From NCBI RefSeq assembly GCF_018324205.1, contig NZ_AP023356.1:9430501-9494500 (forward strand): 64,000 nt of DNA, given 5' to 3'. Shown piece by piece: positions 1-7,707 of this stretch. The DNA is from Actinoplanes ianthinogenes (GTDB lineage Bacteria; Actinomycetota; Actinomycetes; Mycobacteriales; Micromonosporaceae). The translations under genes were made by a program, and so were the position numbers. The notes under the pieces are model-generated. The model worked only from the letters and a program-made list of their open reading frames with translations, did no database searches and had not been told where the DNA came from. Position 1 is the first letter of the stretch, and each line of letters begins with the position of its first letter.

Positions 1-589
1 AGGTCGCCCCGTCCGGGGTCAGCGTCACCTGCCAGCTCCGGTCACCGTCGGTGAACAGCAACGTCTCGCCGGAGCCGCGCACCCCCGCCATCCGCGCCCC
101 GGACCGGCTGAGCGTCTCGATGCACAGCAGCATGTCGGCCACCCCGTCCGCCGCCAGGTCGCCGTCGATCTCGAAGTCGTCGCCGGGCGTCGCGTCGAAC
201 CGGTGAATCACCAGGTCATGCAGCATCCGCCGCAGCCAGAACCCGGCCGTGCGATACCGCGGCGACCACGTCCACACCTCGGTGCCGAACCCGTGCTCCG
301 CCACCGCCCGCCGCAGCCGCTCCGACCCGCTGACCAGCCAGTCCGGCCACTGCCGCACCGCATCCGGCGCCGGAATAAGCTCATACCCGGGTGACGTCCG
401 CGCCTCCCGCTCCACCACCCCGGCCGCGAGGCGATGCCCGGTCCCGACATGCGTGACCAGGTCCCGCAGCGTCCACTCCGGGCAGGCCGGCACGCTCTCG
501 CCCGGGTCCCGCCCACCGATCACCGCCGCCAGCCGGGCCGTCTCCGACTCCATGGCCGCCAGATACCGCTCCGGTGCAAGCCACTCCAC
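1..589 (-). CDS. DinB/mycothiol maleylpyruvate isomerase N-terminal-type protein (3' end outside window)
   Basis: The reading frame runs leftwards off the window, so at least 196 codons are seen and the C-terminus is missing. I chose the GTG at 589 because it restores the family's usual opening (W-x-x-x-x-Y-L-A-A followed by a CPxWTxRDLVxHxG stretch); the internal ATG at 553 would remove the first helix. The segment PACPEWTLRDLVTHVG and a later LHDLVIHRFD stretch match the TIGR03083/MDMPI four-helix bundle, whose members use or resemble mycothiol-dependent metal enzymes. Its substrate cannot be read from the sequence. It stands alone, with another minus-strand gene upstream. Confidence 0.8.
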   Translation of the reverse strand, partial: MEWLAPERYLAAMESETARLAAVIGGRDPGESVPACPEWTLRDLVTHVGTGHRLAAGVVEREARTSPGYELIPAPDAVRQWPDWLVSGSERLRRAVAEHGFGTEVWTWSPRYRTAGFWLRRMLHDLVIHRFDATPGDDFEIDGDLAADGVADMLLCIETLSRSGARMAGVRGSGETLLFTDGDRSWQVTLTPDGAT

Positions 590-618
590 GCCCACCGATC
601 CTACGCATTTCACCCCCC

Positions 619-632
619 ATTTCCGTACGCCC
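619..632 (+). repeat. Copy 1 of recurrent TTTCCGGTACGCCCG motif (one G short)
   Basis: TTTCCGTACGCCCG lies between the start of the DinB-type gene and the end of the next minus-strand gene. It is one of ten copies in the window. Confidence 0.6.
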
Positions 633-761
633 GAAGCCCCGTCCCGCCCCTCATGCCACCCGCACTGGATCCGGAGCGGCGGTACCAAGCGCCTCACCGC
701 GGCCTGCGCCATGTTCCGCGCCGGGAATCGGCCGGCGGAGCGAGAGATGGTGTGGTGCCGT

Positions 762-1076
762 CTACACCACGATCTGATGGTCGATCGATCGATGTGCCGG
801 ACCGGCGTACTGCGCCAGCGTGATCCGGTCATTCGATCCCACCTGCACCATGACGGGGATCGTGCTGCCGTCCTCGAACCGCAACGTGAAGACCGGGTCA
901 AGATCGCAGAGGAACGCGAATCCGTCACGCTCGTCGTCATCGTCGCTGACCAACCGGGCTCGGGCGTCCCACCCGGCGTCGGAAGCGGTGATGACCACGT
1001 CCACCGCCGCGCTGCCGAGAAGCGTGGAGGAGTTCGCCCACCAGTCCAGCCAGCAGCGACCCTCGTACCGATCCAT
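762..1076 (-). CDS. Conserved hypothetical protein, about 104 aa
   Basis: The protein is acidic and soluble, opens MDRYEGRCWLDWWANSS and contains a DGFAFLCDLDPVFTLRFEDG stretch that looks like a beta-rich small domain. I recall similar short actinobacterial proteins but no named function. The start at 1076 was chosen because AGGA lies about nine bases upstream; in-frame ATGs at 1085 and 1106 are possible. No signal peptide or membrane segment is visible. Codon use is typical for the region, so the gene is probably real although its role is unknown. Confidence 0.6.
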   Translation of the reverse strand: MDRYEGRCWLDWWANSSTLLGSAAVDVVITASDAGWDARARLVSDDDDERDGFAFLCDLDPVFTLRFEDGSTIPVMVQVGSNDRITLAQYAGPAHRSIDHQIVV

Positions 1077-1186
1077 GCCGGACATCCTGACCCACCAAGA
1101 CACCACTTCGCTACCACGTTCGCCGGCCGTCGGCAGAGGTGACGCGCTTGCGGAATCGACATCTCAACCGTATGCCTTTGTGGCGC

Positions 1187-1197
1187 CGAAACTTTCG
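1187..1197. promoter_or_regulatory. Candidate xylanase-repressor operator (CGAAA-C-TTTCG)
   Basis: CGAAACTTTCG is a perfect 5-bp inverted repeat around one base, about 220 bp upstream of the xylanase start. The same palindrome type (CGAAA-N-TTTCG) is described upstream of Streptomyces xylanase genes as the site of a xylose/xylan-responsive repressor. That it works here is an inference. Confidence 0.5.
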
Positions 1198-1417
1198 GTA
1201 CATGCACCCGGGATGGGTCATCACGCCGCCGCCTCTCCCTGTGATCGTCTGACTGACCTGGCCTTGCTTCGGGCGATTCTTTCGCGGTAGTTCCGGAAGT
1301 TTATTGACAGCCACGTCACACATTGATGGACTTCGTCAGATAACCAGGCGTGGCTGTCTGCTCCGGTTCCACCGCCGGCGCCACTCCGTCCCCCCTCACC
1401 AGGAAGGATCCACGCGC

Positions 1418-2491
1418 GTGAACGCCACTGCTCGCCCCCGCGGGCGCACCCGCACGAGGCTGATCATCAGCGCGGCCAGTGCCGTCCTACTGGCCGCCGC
1501 CTCGGTGACGCTCTCCAGCGTCGCCCACGCCGAGGCCGACCGCACCATCACGTCCAACCAGACCGGTACGCACAACGGCTACTTCTTCTCGTACTGGAAG
1601 GACAGCGGCAACGTCACCATGACGCTGGGCGCCGGCGGCAGCTACAGCGTCCAGATGAACGGGATCAACAACTCGGTCGTGGGCAAGGGCTGGAAGCCCG
1701 GCTCGTCCCACACGGTGAACTACTCCGGCTCGTTCAACTGCGGCGGCAACTGCTATCTGGCCCTGTACGGCTGGACGACCAACCCGCTGATCGAGTACTA
1801 CGTCGTCGAGAACTTCGGCAACTACAACCCGAGCACGGGCGCCCAGCGGCTCGGCTCGGTGACCACCGACGGCAGCACGTACGACATCTACCGCACCCAG
1901 CGGGTCAACCAGCCGTCCATCATCGGCACGGCGACGTTCTACCAGTACTGGAGCGTCCGCCAGCAGCACCGCACCGGCGGCACCATAACCACCGCCAACC
2001 ACTTCAACGCGTGGCGCAACCTCGGCCTGAACCTCGGCTCGCACGACTACCAGATCCTGGCGACCGAGGGCTACCAGAGCAACGTCAGCTCCAACATCAC
2101 GGTGAGCGAGGGCTCGAACCCGTCGCAGTCGCCCCCCTCGTCGCCCCCGGTCTCCCCGAGCTCGCCCAGCGGCGGCCCCGGCGCGTGCCGGGTGACCAAC
2201 TCGGTCAACGCCTGGAACAACGGGCTGACGGACAACATCACCATCACCAACACCGGATCGAGCGCCATCAACGGCTGGTCGCTCAAGTTCAATCTGGCGT
2301 CCGGCCAGACCATCACCTCGGGCTGGAGCGCCACGTACTCCCCGTCGAGCGGCGCCGTCACCGCGACGAACGTCGGCTACAACGGCTCCATCCCGCCCGG
2401 TGGCTCGACCACGATCGGCTTCCAGGCCAACCACAGCGGCAACGCAGCCGCCCCGACAGGCTTCGCCCTGAACGGCGCAGCCTGCAGCTAG
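1418..2491 (+). CDS. Secreted endo-1,4-beta-xylanase, GH11 plus CBM2
   Basis: The enzyme hydrolyses internal beta-1,4 linkages of xylan outside the cell. The GTG start at 1418 follows AGGAAGGA by nine bases and gives 357 aa. An arginine-rich n-region and hydrophobic core (LIISAASAVLLAAASVTL) ending AHA form the signal peptide. The GH11 domain spans roughly residues 40-225: the nucleophile is Glu126 in PLIEYYVVENFG and the acid/base is Glu217 in ILATEGY. A Ser/Pro linker (about residues 232-252) leads to a C-terminal CBM2 bounded by two cysteines and rich in Trp/Asn, which should bind cellulose or xylan. The gene is monocistronic, with a strong terminator after it and a xylanase-type operator palindrome upstream. 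Confidence 0.95.
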   Translation: MNATARPRGRTRTRLIISAASAVLLAAASVTLSSVAHAEADRTITSNQTGTHNGYFFSYWKDSGNVTMTLGAGGSYSVQMNGINNSVVGKGWKPGSSHTVNYSGSFNCGGNCYLALYGWTTNPLIEYYVVENFGNYNPSTGAQRLGSVTTDGSTYDIYRTQRVNQPSIIGTATFYQYWSVRQQHRTGGTITTANHFNAWRNLGLNLGSHDYQILATEGYQSNVSSNITVSEGSNPSQSPPSSPPVSPSSPSGGPGACRVTNSVNAWNNGLTDNITITNTGSSAINGWSLKFNLASGQTITSGWSATYSPSSGAVTATNVGYNGSIPPGGSTTIGFQANHSGNAAAPTGFALNGAACS

Positions 2492-2502
2492 CTCTATCCC
2501 AC

Positions 2503-2537
2503 CCGTGCCGGGTCAGGAGACGCCTGACCCGGCACGG
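2503..2537 (+). terminator. Strong hairpin terminator after the xylanase
   Basis: A perfect 15-bp stem (left arm 2503-2517 beginning CCGTGCCGGG, right arm 2523-2537) closes on the 5-base loop AGACG, 11 bases after the xylanase stop. There is no long T-run, which is common in actinobacterial terminators. Confidence 0.8.
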
Positions 2538-2695
2538 TGAAGTCCTGACATACAACATAACTGTCACTATGGTGTAGTGGAAATTTGTCCGTTTCTGGCG
2601 TCTCGGTCGATTATCGGATTACCGGTAATGGCAATCCAATAATCCATGTGGCGCCGTCCCTGCGGGGTGGGCCGGGGATCTGGGACCATCGGCGG

Positions 2696-3208
2696 ATGCC
2701 GACTGGTGTGACGGTGGTCCGGGACGGGCGTGTCCGGGCTGGTGGCTATCGCGACGGGCAGGCAGTGGTCTACGACTGGGGGTTCACGGCCCACGGCGTC
2801 GATTATGTACAGCGCAGCTTTGTGCTGCTGGACACCGGGTTTCAGATCAATCAGCCGGCGACGTTTCCGGAGCAGCAGCGTGGCTGGTGGTACTGCGACC
2901 TGGTCCGGGTCGTCGACGAGGGGCACACGGTGCACGTCGACGACAACTGGATCGACGTGATCGTCGGGCCGCCGGAGCATCCCTACCGGGTGCTCGACCT
3001 CGACGAGTATGCCGACGCGATCGCGGCTGGTGAGCTCGATGCGGCCGACGGCGTGGACGGGCTGCGCCGGACCCAGTTGTTCCTGGACCGGCACCTCAAC
3101 CGGCGCCACGACACGCGGCGGGACCGGTGGCCCGACTTTCCGCCGCGCGCGATTGCGGCCCTGGCCGGGCTTCCCGTCGTGCCGGGGTGGGAACACCTCG
3201 ACACGTAG
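2696..3208 (+). CDS. DUF402 domain protein, about 170 aa
   Basis: Residues WWYCDLVRVVD, DNWIDVIVGP and a downstream LDEYADA helix follow the DUF402 pattern (FomD-like fold; characterised relatives are nucleotide phosphohydrolases). The frame opens further upstream at 2585, but ATG 2696 matches the usual family length and follows an AT-rich promoter-like stretch that would leave a short or absent leader. The substrate is unknown. It stands alone and is followed by a decayed MarR fragment. Confidence 0.75.
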   Translation: MPTGVTVVRDGRVRAGGYRDGQAVVYDWGFTAHGVDYVQRSFVLLDTGFQINQPATFPEQQRGWWYCDLVRVVDEGHTVHVDDNWIDVIVGPPEHPYRVLDLDEYADAIAAGELDAADGVDGLRRTQLFLDRHLNRRHDTRRDRWPDFPPRAIAALAGLPVVPGWEHLDT

Positions 3209-3394
3209 CCCGGGACGGTTGTCCAGGAAGCGTTCTCCTGGGGTTTTGCGATGGCCGTCAGCCCGGGTCGGGGTGCCGGTAAGGAACGCCGACCAGCTCA
3301 CCGACGCCGACCGGCGCGGCCTGACCCGCTGTTCTGGACCCAGTGGCCCCGTACAGCGAGGCCCAGCTCGACATGACCAGCCGTCTCGCGCTGG

Positions 3395-3619
3395 GTGCAG
3401 GCCAGTGATCATGTGCGGCGCACCGCGCCTCCGGAGGACCGGCGGGCGCTGCTGGTGCAACTGACCGATCAGGGCAGCGCGGTGACCGCCGGGTACGAAC
3501 GGCACTCGGCCTACCGGTTCGCCGGGCTGCCGCCCGAGCAGGTGGAGCAGTCCCTGGCCACCATGGACACGGTCATGGGCCGGCTAGCGCAGGCCTCCAC
3601 GGCGAGCTCGGATCAGTGA
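3395..3619 (+). pseudogene. C-terminal remnant of a MarR-family regulator
   Basis: The stretch VRRTAPPEDRRALLVQLTDQG is the wing and following helix of a MarR winged helix, and the dimerisation helices continue to the stop. The N-terminal half, including the recognition helix, is missing; the 190 bp upstream (3209-3394) hold only broken frames. The remnant overlaps the 3' end of the opposite TusA-like gene by 36 bp. I regard it as a decayed gene rather than a small functional protein. Confidence 0.6.
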
Positions 3620-3832
3620 GCACCGCCGCGTCAGCCACCGGCACCGCGGAGGTCGGGCGGGCGCCGGGCCGAGGTGGGCGTGGCCGGTCAGGTGACACCA
3701 CGCCGGCAGGTCCAGCGGTGCGGCCGGATCCGTCGCGATCAGGTGGACGACCGCGCCCGCGGGCACGGCGGTGATCAGGCGGCGCAGGTTCCAGCAGCGG
3801 CGGTCGCCGCCGTCGAGAACGATGGGTGTCAC
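3584..3832 (-). CDS. TusA/SirA-like sulfur-carrier protein, 82 aa
   Basis: The length (82 aa) and the pattern DGGDRRCWNLRRLI followed by VVHLIATDPAAPLDLPAWC and GH fit the TusA fold, with an amphipathic first helix and the ATDPAA strand. TusA proteins carry persulfide sulfur on the first cysteine. That cysteine is kept here, but the usual CPxP motif is changed to CWNL. The GTG start overlaps the stop of the ArsR-rhodanese gene (GTGA), so the two are translationally coupled. The 22-residue basic tail after GHAHLG is not part of the usual fold. Confidence 0.75.
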   Translation of the reverse strand: MTPIVLDGGDRRCWNLRRLITAVPAGAVVHLIATDPAAPLDLPAWCHLTGHAHLGPAPARPPRCRWLTRRCSLIRARRGGLR

Positions 3833-4485
3833 GCGGCGATCGGCAGCTGGTCGCGGCGCCATTCGAGCATGCCGTCGGCGAGCCGGAACGCGGGACGGCC
3901 GTGGTCGGCGAGAAGCCGGACCGCCTCGTGGGACAGCACACAGTAGGCGCCGCGGCAGTAGGCGACGACCTCGACGTCGGCGGGCAGTTCGGTGATCCGC
4001 TCGGCAAGCTGGTCCAGGGGGATGGAGACGGCGCCAGGGATGTGCCCGGCGGCGTACTCCTCGGCCGGGCGCACGTCCACGGCGATCACGTCACCGGCGG
4101 TGAGGCGGCGGCGCAGCTCGTCGCGGTCGACCGCCTCGGTGTCGTCCGGGCCGAGGTAGGCGTCACGGGCGGCGGCCGCCTCGGCGTTGCGGGCGCCGGC
4201 GACGTCACGCAGCAAGGCGTAGAGGGCGGCGACGTCCGGCCCGGCCAGCCGGTAGTGAATCTTCGTGCCGTCGCGGCGGGTCGCGACGAGCCCGGCCTGG
4301 CGCAGCGCCTGCAGGTGCGCCGAACAGGTGCTCAGACCCAGGCGGGCCGCGGTGGCGAGGTGCTCGACACTGCGTTCGCCCTGCGCCAGCAGGTCCAGCA
4401 GCTCCAGGCGCTTGCCGCTACCCAGGGCCTTGCCGACGCGGGCGAGGGAGTCGAACAGCTCAGCTTTGGCAACCGGATCAGCCAT
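3829..4485 (-). CDS. ArsR-family repressor fused to a rhodanese domain
   Basis: The protein is 218 aa. Residues about 10-95 form an ArsR winged helix (LGSGKRLELLDLLAQGERSV, HLQALRQAGLV). Residues about 115-215 form a rhodanese domain with the loop VAYCRGAYCVLSHEA, whose first cysteine would carry a persulfide. Such fusions sense reactive sulfur species through their cysteines, and I infer the same here. It is divergent from a persulfide dioxygenase-like gene, with a 20-bp palindrome ten bases upstream of its own start. It probably represses both directions until persulfide accumulates. Confidence 0.9.
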   Translation of the reverse strand: MADPVAKAELFDSLARVGKALGSGKRLELLDLLAQGERSVEHLATAARLGLSTCSAHLQALRQAGLVATRRDGTKIHYRLAGPDVAALYALLRDVAGARNAEAAAARDAYLGPDDTEAVDRDELRRRLTAGDVIAVDVRPAEEYAAGHIPGAVSIPLDQLAERITELPADVEVVAYCRGAYCVLSHEAVRLLADHGRPAFRLADGMLEWRRDQLPIAA

Positions 4486-4495
4486 GACCATCCTC

Positions 4496-4515
4496 CAATA
4501 TTCTGTGGAATATTG
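4496..4515. promoter_or_regulatory. 20-bp operator palindrome of the ArsR-rhodanese regulator
   Basis: CAATATTC and GAATATTG form perfect 8-bp arms around TGTG in the short divergent gap. The A/T content is striking in this GC-rich context. The site overlaps the expected promoter and leader of the arsR-type gene and lies about 50 bp before the divergent MBL gene. Confidence 0.8.
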
Positions 4516-4566
4516 TAGTAGCTGTGGGCGGGATCCGCCGTCCCGGGTCGGGAGGGTGTGGTGCAG

Positions 4567-5916
4567 ATGCAGCAGGCGCGGTTGATCCCGCTGGTGGACG
4601 AGGGGCTGGGTAACAGTGCCTACCTGCTCGACACCGGCGACGGCCGGGCGCTGGCCGTGGACGCGCCCCGGGACCTGCGGGCGCTGCGGGCCGCAGCGAG
4701 CAAGCGCGGCTTGACGGTGGCGTGGGCGGCCGACACACACCTGCATGCCGACTTCCTTTCCGGCGCCGTGCAGCTGGCGGCGACCGACGGCGCGCAGATT
4801 CTGGCGTCGGCGGCAGGGATGCGCGCGTTCGAGCATCGCGGCCTGGCCGACGGCGACGACGTGGACCTCGGCGGGCTCACCCTGCGTGCCCTCGCCACAC
4901 CGGGGCATACCGATGAGCATCTGTCGTTCCTGCTGCTCGACGGCCCGGCGCCGGTGGGCGTGTTCACCGGCGGGTCGCTGATCGTCGGTTCCGCCGCCCG
5001 CACCGACCTGCTCGGCGACGACCGCACCGCCGAGCTGGCCCGTGCGCAGTACGCGTCGGTGCACCGCCTCGCCACGCTGCCCGACGCCACCCACGTGTGG
5101 CCCACCCACGGCGCCGGCTCGTTCTGCTCCGCCCCGCCCGGCGCCGCCCGCACCAGCACCATCGGCGCGGAAAAGACCAGCAACCCGCTGCTGGCCGTGC
5201 CGGACGCCGACGCGTTCGTCGCGCAGCTCATCGGCTCGCTCGGCTCCTACCCGGCGTACTTCCGGTGGCTGGCCGAGACCAACCGGCGTGGCCCCGCCGT
5301 CATCGACACCACGCCGGCCCTGCCGCAGCTGTCCGCGGGCCAGGTGCGCCGGCTGCTCACCGACGGGGCGGTGATCGTGGACGTGCGGCCGGTCACCGAC
5401 GTCGCCGCCGGGCACATCCCCGGCGCGATCGCGATCCCGCTGCGCGCACAGTTCGCCACCTGGCTCGGCTGGCTCGTCAGCCCCGAGACCCCGGTGGCGA
5501 TCGTGCGCAACCCCGACCAGGACCCGGCCGACATCCTGTGGCCTGCGCTGAACATCGGCTTCGAGCGCCTGGCCGGGGAACTCGCCGGCGGCATGAACGC
5601 CTGGACCGGTGCGCTCACCACCACCCGCCTGGTCCGCCCTGATCAGATCGACACACCGGTGCTCGACGTCCGGCAGGCGAACGAATACGGCGGGGGGCAC
5701 CTGCCCGGCGCCGTCCACGTCGAGCTCGGCCGGCTGCCTACCACCGGCAACCCGGTGCCGGCCGGGCCCGCGGTGGTGATGTGCGGGCACGGCGAACGGG
5801 CCATGACCGCCGCCACCCTGCTCGCGCGCACCGGCCGCCGCGACCTGGCCGTGCTGACCGGCGGGCCCGACGACTGGGCCACCGCAACCGGCCGCCGCCT
5901 GCGGGAGGGCTCATGA
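4567..5916 (+). CDS. MBL-fold persulfide dioxygenase-like protein with two rhodanese domains
   Basis: The protein is about 449 aa. The N-terminal metallo-beta-lactamase fold has the metal ligands THLHADF, GHTDEH, the Asp of GSAARTDL and the His of WPTHGAG, the mononuclear-iron pattern of ETHE1-type persulfide dioxygenases. The first rhodanese domain (about residues 250-350) lacks the catalytic cysteine (IVRNPDQD in the loop). The second (about 360-449) keeps it in VVMCGHGERAM. The enzyme probably oxidises low-molecular-weight persulfide and passes or cleaves sulfur internally. ATG 4567 is ten bases after GGAGGG; the GTG at 4558 sits too close. The next gene overlaps by four bases. Confidence 0.88.
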   Translation: MQQARLIPLVDEGLGNSAYLLDTGDGRALAVDAPRDLRALRAAASKRGLTVAWAADTHLHADFLSGAVQLAATDGAQILASAAGMRAFEHRGLADGDDVDLGGLTLRALATPGHTDEHLSFLLLDGPAPVGVFTGGSLIVGSAARTDLLGDDRTAELARAQYASVHRLATLPDATHVWPTHGAGSFCSAPPGAARTSTIGAEKTSNPLLAVPDADAFVAQLIGSLGSYPAYFRWLAETNRRGPAVIDTTPALPQLSAGQVRRLLTDGAVIVDVRPVTDVAAGHIPGAIAIPLRAQFATWLGWLVSPETPVAIVRNPDQDPADILWPALNIGFERLAGELAGGMNAWTGALTTTRLVRPDQIDTPVLDVRQANEYGGGHLPGAVHVELGRLPTTGNPVPAGPAVVMCGHGERAMTAATLLARTGRRDLAVLTGGPDDWATATGRRLREGS

Positions 5917-7178
5917 CCACCACCGGCACGACGCCCCGGCTGGGCCTGGCGGTCAACGCCGCCCAGTTCAGCCTGCTGGTCGTGGTCAACGCCCTCGTCG
6001 GCGGTGTCCTCGGCTCCGAACGCACCGTGCTGCCGCTGCTCGCCGACCGCGAGTTCGCCCTGGCCGCCTACACCGCCGGACTGACCTACATCCTCGCGTT
6101 CGGCGTCAGCAAGGCCGCCACCAACTTCTTCGCCGGCACCCTCTCCGACAAGTACGGACGCAAACCGGTCCTGCTCGCCGGCTGGGCGGTCGCGATCCCG
6201 ATCCCGGCCATGCTGATCTGGGCACCGAACTGGGGCTGGATCGTCGCGGCGAACGTGCTGCTCGGCATCAACCAAGGGCTGGCCTGGTCCACCACCGTCA
6301 TCATGAAGATCGACCTCGCCGGCCCGCACCGCCGCGGCCTCGCGATGGGCTTGAACGAAGCCGCCGGCTACCTCGCCGTCGCCGCGACCGCGATGGCCAC
6401 CGGCGCCCTCGCCGCGGCCTACGGGCTGCGCCCGGCGCCGTTCCTGCTCACCGCCACCTACATCGCCCTCGGCCTCGGCCTGTCGGCCGTGCTCGTCCGC
6501 GAGACGCGCGGCCACGCCCGACACGAAGCCGCCACCCACACCGCCGGCCCGCACAGCGGTCAGCTGTCGACCGGGCAGGTGTTCGCCCTGGCCGGCTGGC
6601 GCGAACCGGCCCTGTCCTCCGCCAGCCAAGCCGGCATGGTCAACAACCTCAACGACGGCCTGGCCTGGGGCCTGTTCCCGATCCTGTTCGCCGCTGCCGG
6701 GCTGTCGCTGACCCAGATCGGCGCCCTGGCCGCCCTCTACCCGGCTGTGTGGGGCCTCGGGCAACTCGCCACCGGCCCGGCGTCCGACCGCTACGGCCGC
6801 AAACCCTTCATCGTCGCCGGCATGCTTGCCCAAGCCGCCGCCCTCGCCGTGATCGCGCTCGCCGACGGCTTCACCGCCTGGGCCGGCGCGGCCGTGCTGC
6901 TCGGCGCCGGCACCGCCGCGGTGTACCCGACCCTGCTCGCCTCGATCAGCGACGTCGCCCACCCCGCCTGGCGGGCACGGGCCGTCGGGATCTACCGGCT
7001 GTGGCGCGACGGCGGCTTCGCCGCCGGCGCCCTGCTCGCCGGGATCATCGCCGACCTCGCCGGCATCCACGCCGCCATCTGGGTCGTCGCCGCCCTCACC
7101 GCCGCCTCCGGCCTGCTGGCCTGGACGCGCATGTACGAAACCCACCCCCGTCCCAGCACGGACACCAGCGCCTCATGA
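5913..7178 (+). CDS. MFS transporter of the sulfur cluster
   Basis: The protein is 421 aa with about twelve hydrophobic segments. The MFS signature occurs twice in related form, as GTLSDKYGRKPVLL after TM2 and GPASDRYGRKPFIVAG after TM8, so both six-helix halves are intact. The ATGA overlap with the MBL-rhodanese gene shows a single operon. The substrate is probably a sulfur species such as sulfite or thiosulfate, but this rests on context only. Confidence 0.88.
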   Translation: MTTTGTTPRLGLAVNAAQFSLLVVVNALVGGVLGSERTVLPLLADREFALAAYTAGLTYILAFGVSKAATNFFAGTLSDKYGRKPVLLAGWAVAIPIPAMLIWAPNWGWIVAANVLLGINQGLAWSTTVIMKIDLAGPHRRGLAMGLNEAAGYLAVAATAMATGALAAAYGLRPAPFLLTATYIALGLGLSAVLVRETRGHARHEAATHTAGPHSGQLSTGQVFALAGWREPALSSASQAGMVNNLNDGLAWGLFPILFAAAGLSLTQIGALAALYPAVWGLGQLATGPASDRYGRKPFIVAGMLAQAAALAVIALADGFTAWAGAAVLLGAGTAAVYPTLLASISDVAHPAWRARAVGIYRLWRDGGFAAGALLAGIIADLAGIHAAIWVVAALTAASGLLAWTRMYETHPRPSTDTSAS

Positions 7179-7322
7179 TCTCCCTGCCCACCACGGCCAG
7201 GTCCCGGGCAGGCGACGCAACAGCGAACCCTGGCCGTCGTCATGGCCCTCCCAGGTATTCAGCGGCGCCGGCGGCCGTTCTTCGTCACCGTCACGAACCT
7301 TCTATGACTGGGGTCACATCCA

Positions 7323-7332
7323 TGACATGTCA
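7323..7332. promoter_or_regulatory. TGACATGTCA palindrome in the 220-bp gap before the ABM-sigma operon
   Basis: The gap 7179-7398 has no gene. It contains the perfect 10-bp dyad TGACATGTCA and, further down, a purine-rich GGCGGAAGGAG ribosome-binding site just before the ATG at 7399. The dyad is a possible operator; nothing identifies its protein. Confidence 0.3.
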
Positions 7333-7398
7333 CAGCAGGCGCTTTGATGATCTCTCATCTGCTGTCACCGGATCGTCCGGCGGCGGAAGGAGTCGATC

Positions 7399-7707
7399 AT
7401 GACGGCGATGGAGCTGGCCCGGTTCACCGTGGACCCTGAAGACGTGGATGCGATGCTGGACGCGCGTCCTGCCATGCTGAGGGCGCTGCGGGACCGGTTC
7501 GAGGGGTTCGAGGCCTTGCATCTGGTACGTCTGGACGAGCGGACCTGGCTGGACGTGGTGCGGTGGGCCAGCCGGGCGCAGGCCGACGAGGCGGCCGCTG
7601 TGATTTTCGAGCTGCCGGAGTGCCGGGCCGCGTTCGCGTACATCAAGGAGGTCGTCGCCATGGAGCACGGCGAAATCCTCTTCGCGGGCGACCACCGTGT
7701 CTCCTGA
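7399..7707 (+). CDS. Antibiotic-biosynthesis-monooxygenase-like (ABM) small protein
   Basis: The 102-aa protein has a ferredoxin-like ABM pattern: ARFTVDPEDVDAMLDARP, then GFEALHLVRLDERTWLDVVRWAS, and a C-terminal MEHGEILFAGD. Stand-alone ABM proteins are small dimeric oxygenases or detoxifiers; the substrate is unknown. Its 3' end overlaps the start of the ECF sigma gene by 11 bp, suggesting co-transcription and that the two act in the same response. Confidence 0.7.
   Translation: MTAMELARFTVDPEDVDAMLDARPAMLRALRDRFEGFEALHLVRLDERTWLDVVRWASRAQADEAAAVIFELPECRAAFAYIKEVVAMEHGEILFAGDHRVS

Noticed and set aside
3829..5790. 653-codon minus-strand frame
   Set aside because: Only its last 219 codons are the ArsR-rhodanese gene; the rest is antisense to the MBL-rhodanese gene.
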